19,152 nt of DNA from DATILL01 sp035476575 (GTDB lineage Bacteria; Actinomycetota; Actinomycetes; Mycobacteriales; JACQDL01): NCBI GenBank assembly GCA_035476575.1, contig DATILL010000121.1:1-19152 (forward strand), given 5' to 3'. Position numbers and translations under genes: made by a program. The notes beneath the pieces were generated by a model. It did not search any database. It saw only the letters and a program-made list of their open reading frames with translations, and was not told the origin of the DNA. Below, in pieces: positions 1 to 7,373 of the stretch (positions are counted from its first letter, which is position 1; every line of letters begins with the position of its first letter).

Positions 1-2
1 GA

Positions 3-28
3 GGTCACCACAAGGCCGAGAGGTGACC
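3..28 (-). terminator. Candidate hairpin after the membrane-protein gene
   Basis: Seven-base inverted repeat, GGTCACC (3-9) and GGTGACC (22-28), with a 12-base loop. It begins about eight bases after the stop codon of the minus-strand gene that ends at 37. A T-tract cannot be judged because the window ends here, so it may be a weak terminator or a chance palindrome. Confidence 0.35.
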
Positions 29-36
29 ACACGGAT

Positions 37-1329
37 TCAGGGGCGGAGGACGATGATCCAGGGGGCCCGGTGCGGGTTGATCGTGGTACGGCACTCAGGA
101 CCACCCGGAGAACCAGCGGCCAGGCAGTCGGCCAGCGGCCCGATCGGGTAGAACGGTAGCGGCCGGATCGCCGCGTCCCGCACGATCCCGCCCAGCCCAG
201 CCAGCAGGCACAGCCCGGCCACAACCCGCGCCCAGCGGCCCCGGTCGGCCAGCCCCGCGACCAGCACCAGCACCGCGATCGCCAGCGGCAGCAGCACGTG
301 CCGCTGGCCGACGTACGGCCGGACCAGCCAGTACCCCCACGCCCACAGCGCGCTCCCCAGCCCCACCAGCACCACCAGCCCCAGCCCGACCGCCGTGGAT
401 CGCAGCCGCGCCGCCACCACCACGACGGCACCCACCCAGGCCACCACCGCCACGGTCAGCCCGAGCGTCCACACCGGCGCCGCCCGGTCGCCGACCAGCC
501 ACACCCGGGCCACGTTATGCAGCACGAACCGCGGCACATCCACGGCGGCAAGCTGAGAATGGTCCACCCGCGGTCCAGCCAGCAGGATCGCGCACTGCAC
601 CGCCGCGCCGCCCGCCACGACTGCGGCCGCCCCCGCCGAATGCCGGGACCGCATCCGCCACCACCGGGTCGCGAACGCCGGCAGGGCCAGTACGGCGAAC
701 GGCCCGCTCAACGCCAGCGGCACCAGCACGACCAGCTCGGCCAGCCTGCCGCGCCGCCCAACCGGGTCGTCGCACAGCCCGAGCAGCACCAGCGCCAGGC
801 CGCCGTAGAAGATCAGGTTGGCCAGGTTGCCGAACGCCTCGTCGGCCGCCGGCAGCAGCACCAGCAGCCCGAACGCCAGCGGCGGCTGCCAGCGTCGGGG
901 GAGCAGCCACCGCATCCGGCTGGACAGCACCAGCCCGGCCGCGGCCACCGTCCCGACCACCGCCGCCACCACGTACACCGTCGGTAACCAGGTCAGCGGC
1001 AGTGGGCTGGCCAGTGCCGCGACCAGCCGTGGCAGCACGTGCAGGTAGCCGGCGTACGGCGTGACGATCGCACCGAACGGGTCGTGGTACGCGCCGGCCA
1101 GGAAGATCGTGCCGTCCTCGGCCCACAGCGTCGGATGCGCGACCCGCGGCCAGCCGCGCAGCAGCCAGCCCGCCGTCCCCGCCGCCAGCAGCAGGGCAAC
1201 CGACCAGCGCGGCAACGGCACCGGGCGACCCCGCCCAGCCGCACCTGCGGTCGGCCCGGCGGTCGCGGCCACTCCGCCAGCAGCCCCATCAGCTAAGTCA
1301 GCCGCGCTCGCCCCGCCCGCCGCGCTCAC
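37..1329 (-). CDS. Multi-pass membrane protein, possibly GT-C-like
   Basis: A 430-residue integral membrane protein with about ten hydrophobic helices and no recognised soluble domain. After the first helix there is an acidic loop with the motif WAEDGTIF. An acidic residue pair in the first extracytoplasmic loop is characteristic of GT-C lipid-linked sugar transferases, so a role in transferring sugar to a surface glycan is plausible but inferred. I chose the GTG at 1329 because it overlaps the TGA of the upstream methyltransferase as GTGA, the coupling style seen repeatedly in this window. A GTG at 1350 in the same frame would add seven residues. Neither start has a strong ribosome site, which fits translational coupling. 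The low-complexity Ala/Gly N-terminus before the first helix is unusual and may be partly untranslated. It could instead be an uncharacterised polysaccharide-cluster membrane protein without catalytic activity. Confidence 0.8.
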   Translation of the reverse strand: MSAAGGASAADLADGAAGGVAATAGPTAGAAGRGRPVPLPRWSVALLLAAGTAGWLLRGWPRVAHPTLWAEDGTIFLAGAYHDPFGAIVTPYAGYLHVLPRLVAALASPLPLTWLPTVYVVAAVVGTVAAAGLVLSSRMRWLLPRRWQPPLAFGLLVLLPAADEAFGNLANLIFYGGLALVLLGLCDDPVGRRGRLAELVVLVPLALSGPFAVLALPAFATRWWRMRSRHSAGAAAVVAGGAAVQCAILLAGPRVDHSQLAAVDVPRFVLHNVARVWLVGDRAAPVWTLGLTVAVVAWVGAVVVVAARLRSTAVGLGLVVLVGLGSALWAWGYWLVRPYVGQRHVLLPLAIAVLVLVAGLADRGRWARVVAGLCLLAGLGGIVRDAAIRPLPFYPIGPLADCLAAGSPGGPECRTTINPHRAPWIIVLRP

Positions 1330-2171
1330 GCCGGCCGGCCGGCGTCCCACGTGATGAACTGGAAGTCAGGCAGGAACCCGTACCGCCGCGCCTGCTCGGC
1401 CGACGCCACCGCGGTCAGCATGGCGGGGTCGGCATGCCGCAGCAGGTCCACCTCGTCACAGTCCGGGCCGTCGTACCCGCTGTCGAGATCGCCCGCCGCG
1501 ACCCGCGCCCGCATCGGCTCGGTGACCAGCGCGGACACCTCGAAACCCACCTTGACCAGCTTCTCCCGCAGGTCCCAGCCGAATCGCCAGTACACCAGCG
1601 TGTCGTCGCCGTGGTACTCCGGCTCGGCCGGCGGCGCGGTCACCCCCTGCGGCATCGGCACCTGCAGGAACATCCGGCCGCCGGGCCGCAGCACCCGGTG
1701 CAGCTCCGCCAGCGCCCGCTCGGTGTGGGGCACGTGCTCCAGCACATGCGGGGTGATGATCACGTCGAGGCTGGCGTCCGGCAGCGCGATGTCCTGCAGG
1801 TCCAGGGTGAGCGCGGCCTTGTGCTCGGTCCCGTCGAGGTCGCTGCACCGGTAGTCAACCCGGCGCCGCATCATCCGGCGGTAGCGTCGCTTCAGCCGCG
1901 GGCTGGTCTCCAGCACCCGGTCGGCTCGCCGGTACGGCGTCCGTTGGGTCCAGCACCAGTACAGGAACCGGTCACGAGCGATGCTCCCGCAATGGGGGCA
2001 CTTGGCCTCCTCGCTGTGGTACCCGCCGAGGAAGGCCCGGCCCTGCCACCCGCAGATCAGGCACTCACTGCCGGCGGCCGGCGCCGACTCGCGTACGGCG
2101 GACCGCCACGGCCGCAGCCGCGGGTCCGCGGCACCGTCCCGGCCGCCCCACAGGTTCCACAGGTGCGCCAT
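1326..2171 (-). CDS. Zinc-ribbon class I SAM-dependent methyltransferase
   Basis: A 281-residue protein. A small zinc ribbon at the N-terminus (C37/C40 in CLIC, C58/C61 in CPHC) precedes a Methyltransf_11-like Rossmann domain. Visible motifs are VLETSP (about 87-92) at the motif I position, LDVIITPHVLEHVPH (about 135-149) and LRPGGRMFLQVP (161-172). The usual Gly-rich motif I loop is replaced by ETSPRLKRR, a variant also found in polysaccharide-cluster methyltransferases. The start at 2171 is chosen because GGAGGG lies five bases upstream; the frame stays open to 2279, but the extra Arg/Gly-rich stretch has no such site. The stop overlaps the start of the membrane-protein gene downstream, so the two form an operon. 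The likely role is methylation of a sugar or lipid-linked glycan; the substrate cannot be read from sequence. Confidence 0.88.
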   Translation of the reverse strand: MAHLWNLWGGRDGAADPRLRPWRSAVRESAPAAGSECLICGWQGRAFLGGYHSEEAKCPHCGSIARDRFLYWCWTQRTPYRRADRVLETSPRLKRRYRRMMRRRVDYRCSDLDGTEHKAALTLDLQDIALPDASLDVIITPHVLEHVPHTERALAELHRVLRPGGRMFLQVPMPQGVTAPPAEPEYHGDDTLVYWRFGWDLREKLVKVGFEVSALVTEPMRARVAAGDLDSGYDGPDCDEVDLLRHADPAMLTAVASAEQARRYGFLPDFQFITWDAGRPA

Positions 2172-2580
2172 GATCACCCTCCTCACCCACCCGCCGCGCC
2201 GTAGGCGCATGGTGAGGTTCGCAGCGTAGCCAGGCAGCCCACCGCCTGCCCGCGTGCCTCTCCCCGAGCGCCCCGACAATCGTGCTGCGTACGGCGGGAG
2301 CGTGCCGTCAAGCCAGCCCCGGTCAAAGGACAGGCCGGTTCACCTGCTCCGTACGGCGCCCTCCGAGTGGCCAGCAACGGGCTCGAGGTGGGCCACAGAA
2401 GTGGCTACTCCTGCGCGAGGTGCGCCGAGCGGTCGAAGGCAGCCCTCGGCTGGGACACCTCGCTGAACGCCACGCCCGGCTGCCGATGGTCCACCGCCGC
2501 CAACCCCAGCCACGACCAGGGTTCACTCTGACATCCCGATCAGCGGAAGTTGCGAAGACAAGTTCCGTCACCGGGGCCAG

Positions 2581-2856
2581 ATGTCCACGACTGCTGGCGA
2601 GGCACTGCGGAACTGCGCAAGCGGGCCGACAGACCAGACCGACCAGCGACGTGCCTTTGTCTGCGTGGTGAGCCCAAGAACTCCCCATACGTCATGGTTC
2701 CGGCTGGTCGAGTCCGTCCTGGAGAACCGGGATACGGCGGTGCTGATCTGGGAGGACGCACTGGGCGCGACACGATATCCGCCGTGCGTTTCTGCGGTCA
2801 AGGCCAGGTTCCTGGCCAGAGTTGCACGGCAGTATCAGGAAACCTGTTCGTCATGA
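2581..2856 (+). CDS. Possible small protein of unknown function
   Basis: A 91-residue open frame starting with ATG. I do not recognise it. The middle, roughly residues 26-80, has coding-like features: third positions are mostly G or C, and the peptide alternates hydrophobic and charged residues, with stretches such as WFRLVESVLENRDTAVLIWE and VKARFLARVARQYQ. The ribosome site is poor (GGGGCC two bases before ATG). In frame, the sequence is open back to about 2467 without a better start. It lies 280 bases upstream of the EACC1 gene on the same strand. It may be an accessory member of that system, the surviving tail of a larger decayed gene, or a chance frame. Confidence 0.3.
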   Translation: MSTTAGEALRNCASGPTDQTDQRRAFVCVVSPRTPHTSWFRLVESVLENRDTAVLIWEDALGATRYPPCVSAVKARFLARVARQYQETCSS

Positions 2857-3065
2857 TGGAGCCGGAACTCCAGCGGGCGGCGCCGCACCAGACCCCGTGA
2901 TCGACTGATCAGGTGGCCGCGTAACCGAATGGCCGTCGATGATCCGGCCCGGGTCCGGCGCCCGGGTGGCGGACAGCCGACGGTGTAGCCTGATCGCACC
3001 CGCGGCCGGCCGGGCACTCCTACGCGAGTGATTCATACCTTCGGATCCGGGACGCCCTGAGGTTG

Positions 3066-3076
3066 TGGTATAGGCT
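3066..3076 (+). promoter_or_regulatory. Possible extended -10 promoter for EACC1-caspase
   Basis: TGGTATAGGCT combines a TGn extension with a TATAGG/TAGGCT-like -10 box about 60 bases before the GTG of the EACC1 gene. No good -35 hexamer stands 16-18 bases upstream. This is the best candidate for the start of the two-gene operon, but the call rests on the -10 alone. Confidence 0.35.
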
Positions 3077-3079
3077 GGT

Positions 3080-3119
3080 CACGTACCGTAACATCCGCGA
3101 CGTTGATCACCTGTACGTG
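3080..3119 (+). promoter_or_regulatory. Inverted repeat before the EACC1 gene, possible operator
   Basis: CACGTAC (3080-3086) is mirrored by GTACGTG (3113-3119) with 26 bases between. The pair lies between the candidate -10 box and the ribosome site, where a repressor or an mRNA structure could act. The arms are only seven bases, so chance is possible. Confidence 0.25.
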
Positions 3120-3136
3120 GTTGAAGGTGGAGGATC

Positions 3137-3481
3137 GTGGAGGTCCGTGTGGTGCTCGCCGCGGACGATGGCGAGCAACTTCGGGTGTTGTTGCTGGACT
3201 GGCTGCGTAGGGAGCGGATACCGGGCGTGACGGTGGTCCCGGAGTGGGCGGAGATTCCCGCCGGTCACATGGGGGCAGTCAGCGATGCTCTGCTCGTCAC
3301 CCTCTCCCCGGCTGCTGCGTCGGCCTTCGCCGGCACGTTGGCCGTGTGGCTTCGTATGCGACGCACGGAGGTGCGGTTGACCATCCGGAGAGGCGAGCAG
3401 GAGGTTACCCTGGACGCAAAGGCGCTCCGGGACCCTGAACTGGTCATCCGCGAGATACTGAAGACATCGGAAACGGACTGA
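3137..3481 (+). CDS. Effector-associated constant component EACC1
   Basis: A 114-residue protein matching the pattern of the EACC1 family: an N-terminal strand, then EQLRVLLLDWLRRE, an acidic/aromatic linker, MGAVSDALLVTLSPAAASAFAG, the WLRMRRTEV turn, and a final beta-rich stretch ending in DPELVIREIL. EACC1 proteins are known from comparative genomics as the invariant small partner encoded next to variable effectors in actinobacterial conflict systems; their biochemical role is not established. The start is GTG at 3137, preceded by GGTGGAGG; the spacing from GGAGG is short (three bases), with GGTGG slightly further away. The caspase gene follows after seven bases, so the two are almost certainly co-transcribed. 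The central hydrophobic helices (about 51-72) could insert in or sit against a membrane, which would suit a membrane-anchored partner, but this is inference. Confidence 0.88.
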   Translation: MEVRVVLAADDGEQLRVLLLDWLRRERIPGVTVVPEWAEIPAGHMGAVSDALLVTLSPAAASAFAGTLAVWLRMRRTEVRLTIRRGEQEVTLDAKALRDPELVIREILKTSETD

Positions 3482-3488
3482 TATACTG

Positions 3489-5291
3489 GTGTCGCACCGC
3501 TCTCACACACATGCGGTCCTTGTCTACGCTCCCAAGTACGACGATCCCGACTTGCCAGCGCTGCCAGCGGCAGCGGCCAACGCGAGCGATCTTGCGGCGT
3601 TGCTCTCCGACCCGGCGTTGGTCGGGCTACCGGCGGACAATGTGCACCTGCTGTACGCCACCGATCCAGTCAAGGTGGCCGAGCAACTCGCGGACGTGGC
3701 GGACCGCGCCCAGGAGGCGTTCCTGGTCTACTACGCCGGGCACGGGCTGCTCGGGCCCAACAACAAGCTGTATCTCGCCACGACCAACACGACCCGCCGC
3801 CGAGTGGAGTTCAACGGGCTCAACTACGAATGGGTCCGCCACGCGATCCTGAGTTCTCCGGCACGGATCAGAGTGATCATCGTGGACTGCTGCTTCAGCG
3901 GGCGCGCCATCGGAGCGATGTCGGACACCGTCTCCACGCTCGCGGGCCAGCTTGACGTGGCGGGGACGTACGTCATGACGTCGACCGGCCCCAACGACCC
4001 GGCAAGTTCGCCGCCCGGCGCGCGTAACACTGCTTTCACCGATGAACTGCTCGACGTCCTGCGCTCGGGTATTCCCGACGCCGGCTCGGAAATCACCCTG
4101 AAACAGGTGTACGAGCAGGTCGAGCGGAACCTCCGCGCGAAGGGGCTGCCGCATCCTGACACCGATGTATACCGTAGCGCGGACCAGATGATGTTCGTGC
4201 ACAACGCCTACATACCCCCGCCGGCTCCCCGGGTCCACGGCGCGAAGCCCCCGAAGCCCGCCGCGGGACCTGCCACGGAGCTCGCCGCGGGCAAACCGGC
4301 GCACTCGATGCCGTGGTGGCGGCGCCTGCCTCGCCGGGTACGTATCTCGGGTGTCGCCACGGTCACCGTTATCGCTTTGGTGATCGGCGCGGTCGCGTGG
4401 AGTGCCAGCAAGCGAGTGCCCGCGCCGCCAGCGGCGGACCGGACCAAAGCCGAGAAGCCGCAGTTCGTGGGGATTCTGCCCGGCTCAGGAGATATCCGTT
4501 CGGTGGCATTCAGCCCGGATGGGCGGCTGATCGCCGCCGGCGGCGGCAATGACCACTCGGTGCTCGTCTGGGACGCCGCCACGGGCATGCAGGTGCGGAT
4601 CCTTGCCGCCAACGAGGTCGTGAGCGCCGTGGCGTTCAGCGCGGACAGCAGGTTAGTCGCTACCGACGGCGTGCTGTTCAACCCCACCACGGGAGAGCGC
4701 GTCCACGACCTCGCTAATGGCGGCTACGACGTCGCCTTCAGCGCCGACGGCAGGTTCCTGGCCACCGCCAGCGGATACGATCCAAGTCTCGGCGTGCGAC
4801 TATTCAACCCGTCCACCGGACAACTGCGCCGAGTTATTACCACGGAGTACGCTGACTCCCTGGCGTTCAGCCCGGACGGCAGGTTCCTCGCTTCTACGAC
4901 CGGCTACCTGAACAGAGGAGTCCGGCTCTGGGACCCGGAGACCGGAAAGCTGATCCGTACCCTGCCCGAGAGTTTACAGGTAAGGTTCAGCCCGGACAGC
5001 CGGTTCCTCGCTGCGAGTATGGGGGAGACCGTGCGGCTGTACGACCTCGCGACAGGCGAACGCGTCCGCGACATCGGTGTCGGTAAAGTACTCTCGTTCA
5101 GCCACGACGGCATACTGCTCACCGTCGGCGACGACAAGGCCCTGCGGTTGTACAGCTCCGCCACGGGCAATCCGGTTCGCACGCTCAACGTGTTCGCCAA
5201 CGCGGCGGCCCTCAGCCCGGACGGCCGGCGGATCGTTGTCGCCAGCCCGGACATGACGGTCCGGGTCATCGATGTGGCCGGAAACCACTGA
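3489..5291 (+). CDS. EACC1-associated caspase with membrane anchor and WD40 propeller
   Basis: A 600-residue, three-part protein. Residues about 8-230 form a caspase-like (clan CD) peptidase: H85 lies in YYAGHGLL and the nucleophile is most likely C135 in VIIVDCCFSGRA, the same spacing and context as metacaspases. A Pro/Ala linker (about 236-272) leads to a basic patch RRLPRRVR and a single hydrophobic helix (about 286-304). Residues 334-600 contain seven WD40-like blades, each with an AFSPDGRFLA-type core and a VRLWDPETG-type end, enough for one closed propeller. The basic residues before the helix predict the peptidase inside the cell and the propeller outside. The GTG start at 3489 has no strong ribosome site, consistent with coupling to EACC1. 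Both catalytic residues are present, so it should be active. The likely role is a triggered protease in a defence or suicide response; its targets are unknown. Confidence 0.93.
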   Translation: MSHRSHTHAVLVYAPKYDDPDLPALPAAAANASDLAALLSDPALVGLPADNVHLLYATDPVKVAEQLADVADRAQEAFLVYYAGHGLLGPNNKLYLATTNTTRRRVEFNGLNYEWVRHAILSSPARIRVIIVDCCFSGRAIGAMSDTVSTLAGQLDVAGTYVMTSTGPNDPASSPPGARNTAFTDELLDVLRSGIPDAGSEITLKQVYEQVERNLRAKGLPHPDTDVYRSADQMMFVHNAYIPPPAPRVHGAKPPKPAAGPATELAAGKPAHSMPWWRRLPRRVRISGVATVTVIALVIGAVAWSASKRVPAPPAADRTKAEKPQFVGILPGSGDIRSVAFSPDGRLIAAGGGNDHSVLVWDAATGMQVRILAANEVVSAVAFSADSRLVATDGVLFNPTTGERVHDLANGGYDVAFSADGRFLATASGYDPSLGVRLFNPSTGQLRRVITTEYADSLAFSPDGRFLASTTGYLNRGVRLWDPETGKLIRTLPESLQVRFSPDSRFLAASMGETVRLYDLATGERVRDIGVGKVLSFSHDGILLTVGDDKALRLYSSATGNPVRTLNVFANAAALSPDGRRIVVASPDMTVRVIDVAGNH

Positions 5292-5293
5292 CG

Positions 5294-5317
5294 CGCGCTG
5301 AACACGCGGCTAGCGCG
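5294..5317 (+). terminator. Weak hairpin after the caspase gene
   Basis: CGCGCT (5294-5299) pairs with AGCGCG (5312-5317) across a 12-base loop, starting three bases after the caspase stop codon. There is no T-tract, so it is at best a weak terminator. Confidence 0.25.
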
Positions 5318-5637
5318 TGCCCAGAATCGTCCTCCGAGTCGCCAAACGCCGATCGTGATGCGAGTACCGGCGCGTTGTTGAACTCACTCGCGATCGCAGG
5401 GATGGGTGAGAGTGGGCTGTGATTCAGTGAACCTGTCCGGACCGCCGCTGTCGGAGGATAGTGCGTCAACTGCCGCGTTGGACGCGCACCCATGCCGCGC
5501 AGAGCGCGGCCATGCGCACTGCCGCCGATCGACGCGGTGGACCATCTCGGCTGCGTGCGGCGCGCTGCTGCCTGCTGGTCGCGGGTCGGCTTCATAGGGT
5601 TGCGTTCACTGTGCACTTGTGCTCGGTGTGCGGTTCG
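5318..5637. other. Spacer without a supported gene
   Basis: About 320 bases between the convergent caspase and ribbon-helix-helix genes. Frames open on both strands give Arg/Ser/His-rich peptides with no recognisable fold. I see no promoter, repeat or RNA gene. Confidence 0.5.
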
Positions 5638-5883
5638 TCAGCTTGCTTCGAGGTATTGGCGGATGGCTTCGCGGACGACATCGCTGACCTTGCGGTTGCC
5701 CTGGTTGTCGATCCGTTGGATGGCCTGGTATGTCTCGTCGTCGACGCACAGGTCCACGCGGTTGGAGTGGCCAGCTCGCTCCGACAGGGAGGGCCGTCCG
5801 GCCGGGCGCCGGACCAGGGTGGCCGGATCGAACCCGGCCTCTGCCTCTGCGGTCAGGCGCTGCTCGTCGTCGGGGTCGAGCAC
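5638..5883 (-). CDS. Ribbon-helix-helix antitoxin-like regulator
   Basis: An 81-residue protein. The C-terminal 40 residues fit the ribbon-helix-helix fold: RVDLCVDDETYQAIQRI (strand and helix 1), then NRKVSDVVREAIRQYLE (helix 2). The N-terminal half, DPDDEQRLTAEAEAGFDP followed by a Pro/Arg linker, could bind a partner protein, as in RHH antitoxins. GTG 5883 is the first start in this frame, with AAGGCAGGG just upstream. The same frame is open further upstream and reads EADGRTPATKAGT right up to an ATG (5924) that is one base out of frame. That suggests the original start was at 5924, overlapping the previous gene's TGA as ATGA, and that a base was lost. If so, translation now depends on the GTG. 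It would regulate its own locus and neutralise the product of the gene upstream. Confidence 0.7.
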   Translation of the reverse strand: MLDPDDEQRLTAEAEAGFDPATLVRRPAGRPSLSERAGHSNRVDLCVDDETYQAIQRIDNQGNRKVSDVVREAIRQYLEAS

Positions 5884-5920
5884 GGTCCCTGCCTTGGTGG
5901 CCGGCGTCCTGCCGTCCGCT

Positions 5921-6089
5921 TCATAGCCGCCACTTCTGGGCCTCCTCGTACAAGCCCTGGTATCCGGCGCGCATCGTCATCGTGTGGACCACCGGCAGCG
6001 TTCCATCGGCCAGCTCCACACCCACCTTCAGCCGGACACCGTTCGGGTGGTTGATCTTCGTGGCGTCGGTGGTTGTCGTGGTGCACCAT
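5921..6089 (-). pseudogene. Small partner of the RHH gene, start frameshifted
   Basis: Read on the minus strand in the frame ending at 5921, this gives a coherent peptide: TDATKINHPNGVRLKVGVEL, then ADGTLPVVHTMTMRAGYQGL, then YEEAQKWRL and a stop. Codon third positions are strongly G/C, as in real genes here. No ATG, GTG or TTG opens this frame. The nearby ATG at 6089 is one base out of phase and would join it if one base were added or removed near 6080. Its TGA overlaps the ATG at 5924 that probably once began the ribbon-helix-helix gene, a typical toxin-antitoxin arrangement. I do not recognise the family; toxin is a guess from position only. Confidence 0.45.
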
Positions 6090-6149
6090 GATCGTGTGGC
6101 CGATGTGGTGGGTTCAGCCTCGCGTCCTGGCTGGGTGCGAGAGGTTGCG

Positions 6150-6296
6150 GTGCCGGGCGGGCTGAGCGAGCTGCGTGGCCGGCTGGGTGGGGTCGTTGCC
6201 CTTCCGGCCCGGCTGTTCTGGTCCGGGCCTGATCCGCGGGGGGTGCGCTGGGACTTGGCCGACCCGGTGCGCCGCCGTGACCTGTACGAGATCGTG
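6150..6296 (+). pseudogene. Truncated gene upstream of the AbiEii-like toxin
   Basis: From GTG 6150, with GAGG five bases upstream, the frame reads about 49 residues: PGGLSELRGRLGGVVALPAR, then LFWSGPDPRGVRWDLADP and VRRRDLYEIV. After the codons for EIV the sequence jumps into the nucleotidyltransferase frame at about 6297. The N-terminus resembles a small protein that often precedes such toxins in actinobacteria, from memory of the family arrangement. The frame itself continues to 6560, but everything after 6296 is out-of-frame toxin sequence. This is best explained by a deletion that removed the end of this gene and the start of the toxin gene. Confidence 0.55.
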
Positions 6297-6780
6297 CGCC
6301 CGTACCGCTCTGGCGCTGCCCGAGGCGCGCACGCTGGCCCTGGCCGGAGGCGGCGCGATGATCGCGCACGGCTTCGTCACTCGCGAGACCAAGGACATCG
6401 ACCTGTTCACCGAGATCGACGACGCGGAGGCGGTACGAGTCGCCGCCGCGCTGCGCCGTCGGCCTCGACGTCAGCCGGGTCCTCCACCCGACGACTTGGC
6501 CGCCGACAAGACCCTCGCGCTGTAGGCCTGCGCTCGCCCCCGCGACTTCCTCGACGTTGACGCGCTGCTCACCCGCTACGGCCCCGACCGGCTCCTTCAG
6601 CTCGCCGCCGCCAAGGACAACGGCTTCACCATCGCCACGTTCCTCGACGCGCTACGCGCCATCACACGCCTCGGACCCGCAGACTGGGCCGAGGACGGCA
6701 TCGACCCCGACACCGCACAACGCCTGACCGCAGCCTTCACCGCCTGGCAAGACCAACTCGCCGGCACCCAGCCCGGCTGA
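6297..6780 (+). pseudogene. Degraded AbiEii/AbiGii-type nucleotidyltransferase toxin
   Basis: Pieces of a nucleotidyltransferase of the AbiEii/AbiGii (type IV toxin) family. The active-site region is intact: LALAGGGAMIAHGF followed by TKDIDLFTE, matching the GG...DxD pattern of the polymerase-beta-like fold. Four lesions are visible. The N-terminus is missing at 6297. A stretch of several dozen residues seems deleted near 6457, where the frame also changes to one reading VGLDVSRVLHP. One base is lost near 6490, restoring the first frame at DDLAADKTLAL. A TAG at 6523-6525 stands where a Trp codon is expected. After that TAG the frame continues uninterrupted to 6780 and reads PRDFLDVDALLTRYGPDRLL and ITRLGPADWAEDG, the normal C-terminus of the family. 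The gene cannot make a working toxin. Confidence 0.8.
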
Positions 6781-6853
6781 CGTCCGAACCACTGCGCCCG
6801 CCTGCCCCCCTCAGATGTTGACAGGCTGAGCCTCGGAGTTGGTCACGGCTGGC

Positions 6854-7288
6854 TTACGGTCGGCTTTGATCGGTGAGGGTGGCTGCGTTGAGCTGGCTCA
6901 GCAGGCCCAGCTCATCGGAGGCCACCCAGATGGCCGAGATCAGGCCGTCCTGGATCGTCAGGACGTCGATGGTCCGCACGCGCACCTGACGTCCTGTGGG
7001 CGAGACCTCGCCCAGCGGTGAGACATACGTGCCGGTCTGGCACCCGTGCATCATGAAGGCGAGCACGATCCGATTCGCGGTCTCGATCTGGTCCAGGATC
7101 GTCATGCTCAGCCCATCGAAGGCCCGCTGCAACGACCTGGCGCGATCTGTTAGCTCAGCGAGGGTCATCGGCACGCCGTTGACGATGACCGGGTCGGCGT
7201 ACACCTGGCCGAACACTGCCTTGGGATCCGGGTGACCATCCACCGGCTGGGTCCACAACCGGAGCAGCCGCTCGACCAGGTCCGCCAT
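6854..7288 (-). CDS. NTF2/SnoaL-like small protein
   Basis: A 144-residue protein with the size and pattern of the NTF2-like SnoaL fold: an N-terminal helix (MADLVERLLRLWTQ), a segment PKAVFGQVYADPVIVNGVPM where a catalytic pocket usually begins, and a C-terminal curved sheet with RTIDVLTIQDGLISAIWVAS. Members include polyketide cyclases, isomerases and many uncharacterised proteins, so the substrate is unknown. The ATG at 7288 is preferred because GGGAG lies nine bases upstream and the family motif starts immediately. The frame continues upstream to 7444, but that part is low-complexity and overlaps the next gene. It sits between two toxin-antitoxin remnants with no operon partner of related function. 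Confidence 0.8.
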   Translation of the reverse strand: MADLVERLLRLWTQPVDGHPDPKAVFGQVYADPVIVNGVPMTLAELTDRARSLQRAFDGLSMTILDQIETANRIVLAFMMHGCQTGTYVSPLGEVSPTGRQVRVRTIDVLTIQDGLISAIWVASDELGLLSQLNAATLTDQSRP

Positions 7289-7373
7289 GCGGCCAGTCTC
7301 CCGCACCTGACCTCCGACGGACCAGCACGGTGCCGGACCTGAGGGGACTGGGATGCATCCTGACGGGTGGATG

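Larger units (their letters stand above)
2172..3136. other. Long gene-poor spacer between divergent operons
   Basis: About 960 bases between the divergent methyltransferase and EACC1 genes. Base composition is less biased than in the flanking genes, and most open frames look like noise. The exceptions are a possible 91-residue frame at 2581-2856 and promoter-like and inverted-repeat sequences close to 3137, listed separately. No tRNA, transposase remnant or clear terminator was seen. Confidence 0.6.

Noticed and set aside
5730..6560. A 276-residue plus-strand open frame
   Set aside because: It is a composite: antisense of the RHH locus, then the 49-residue stump from 6150, then out-of-frame toxin sequence. 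Only 6150-6296 makes sense as coding.
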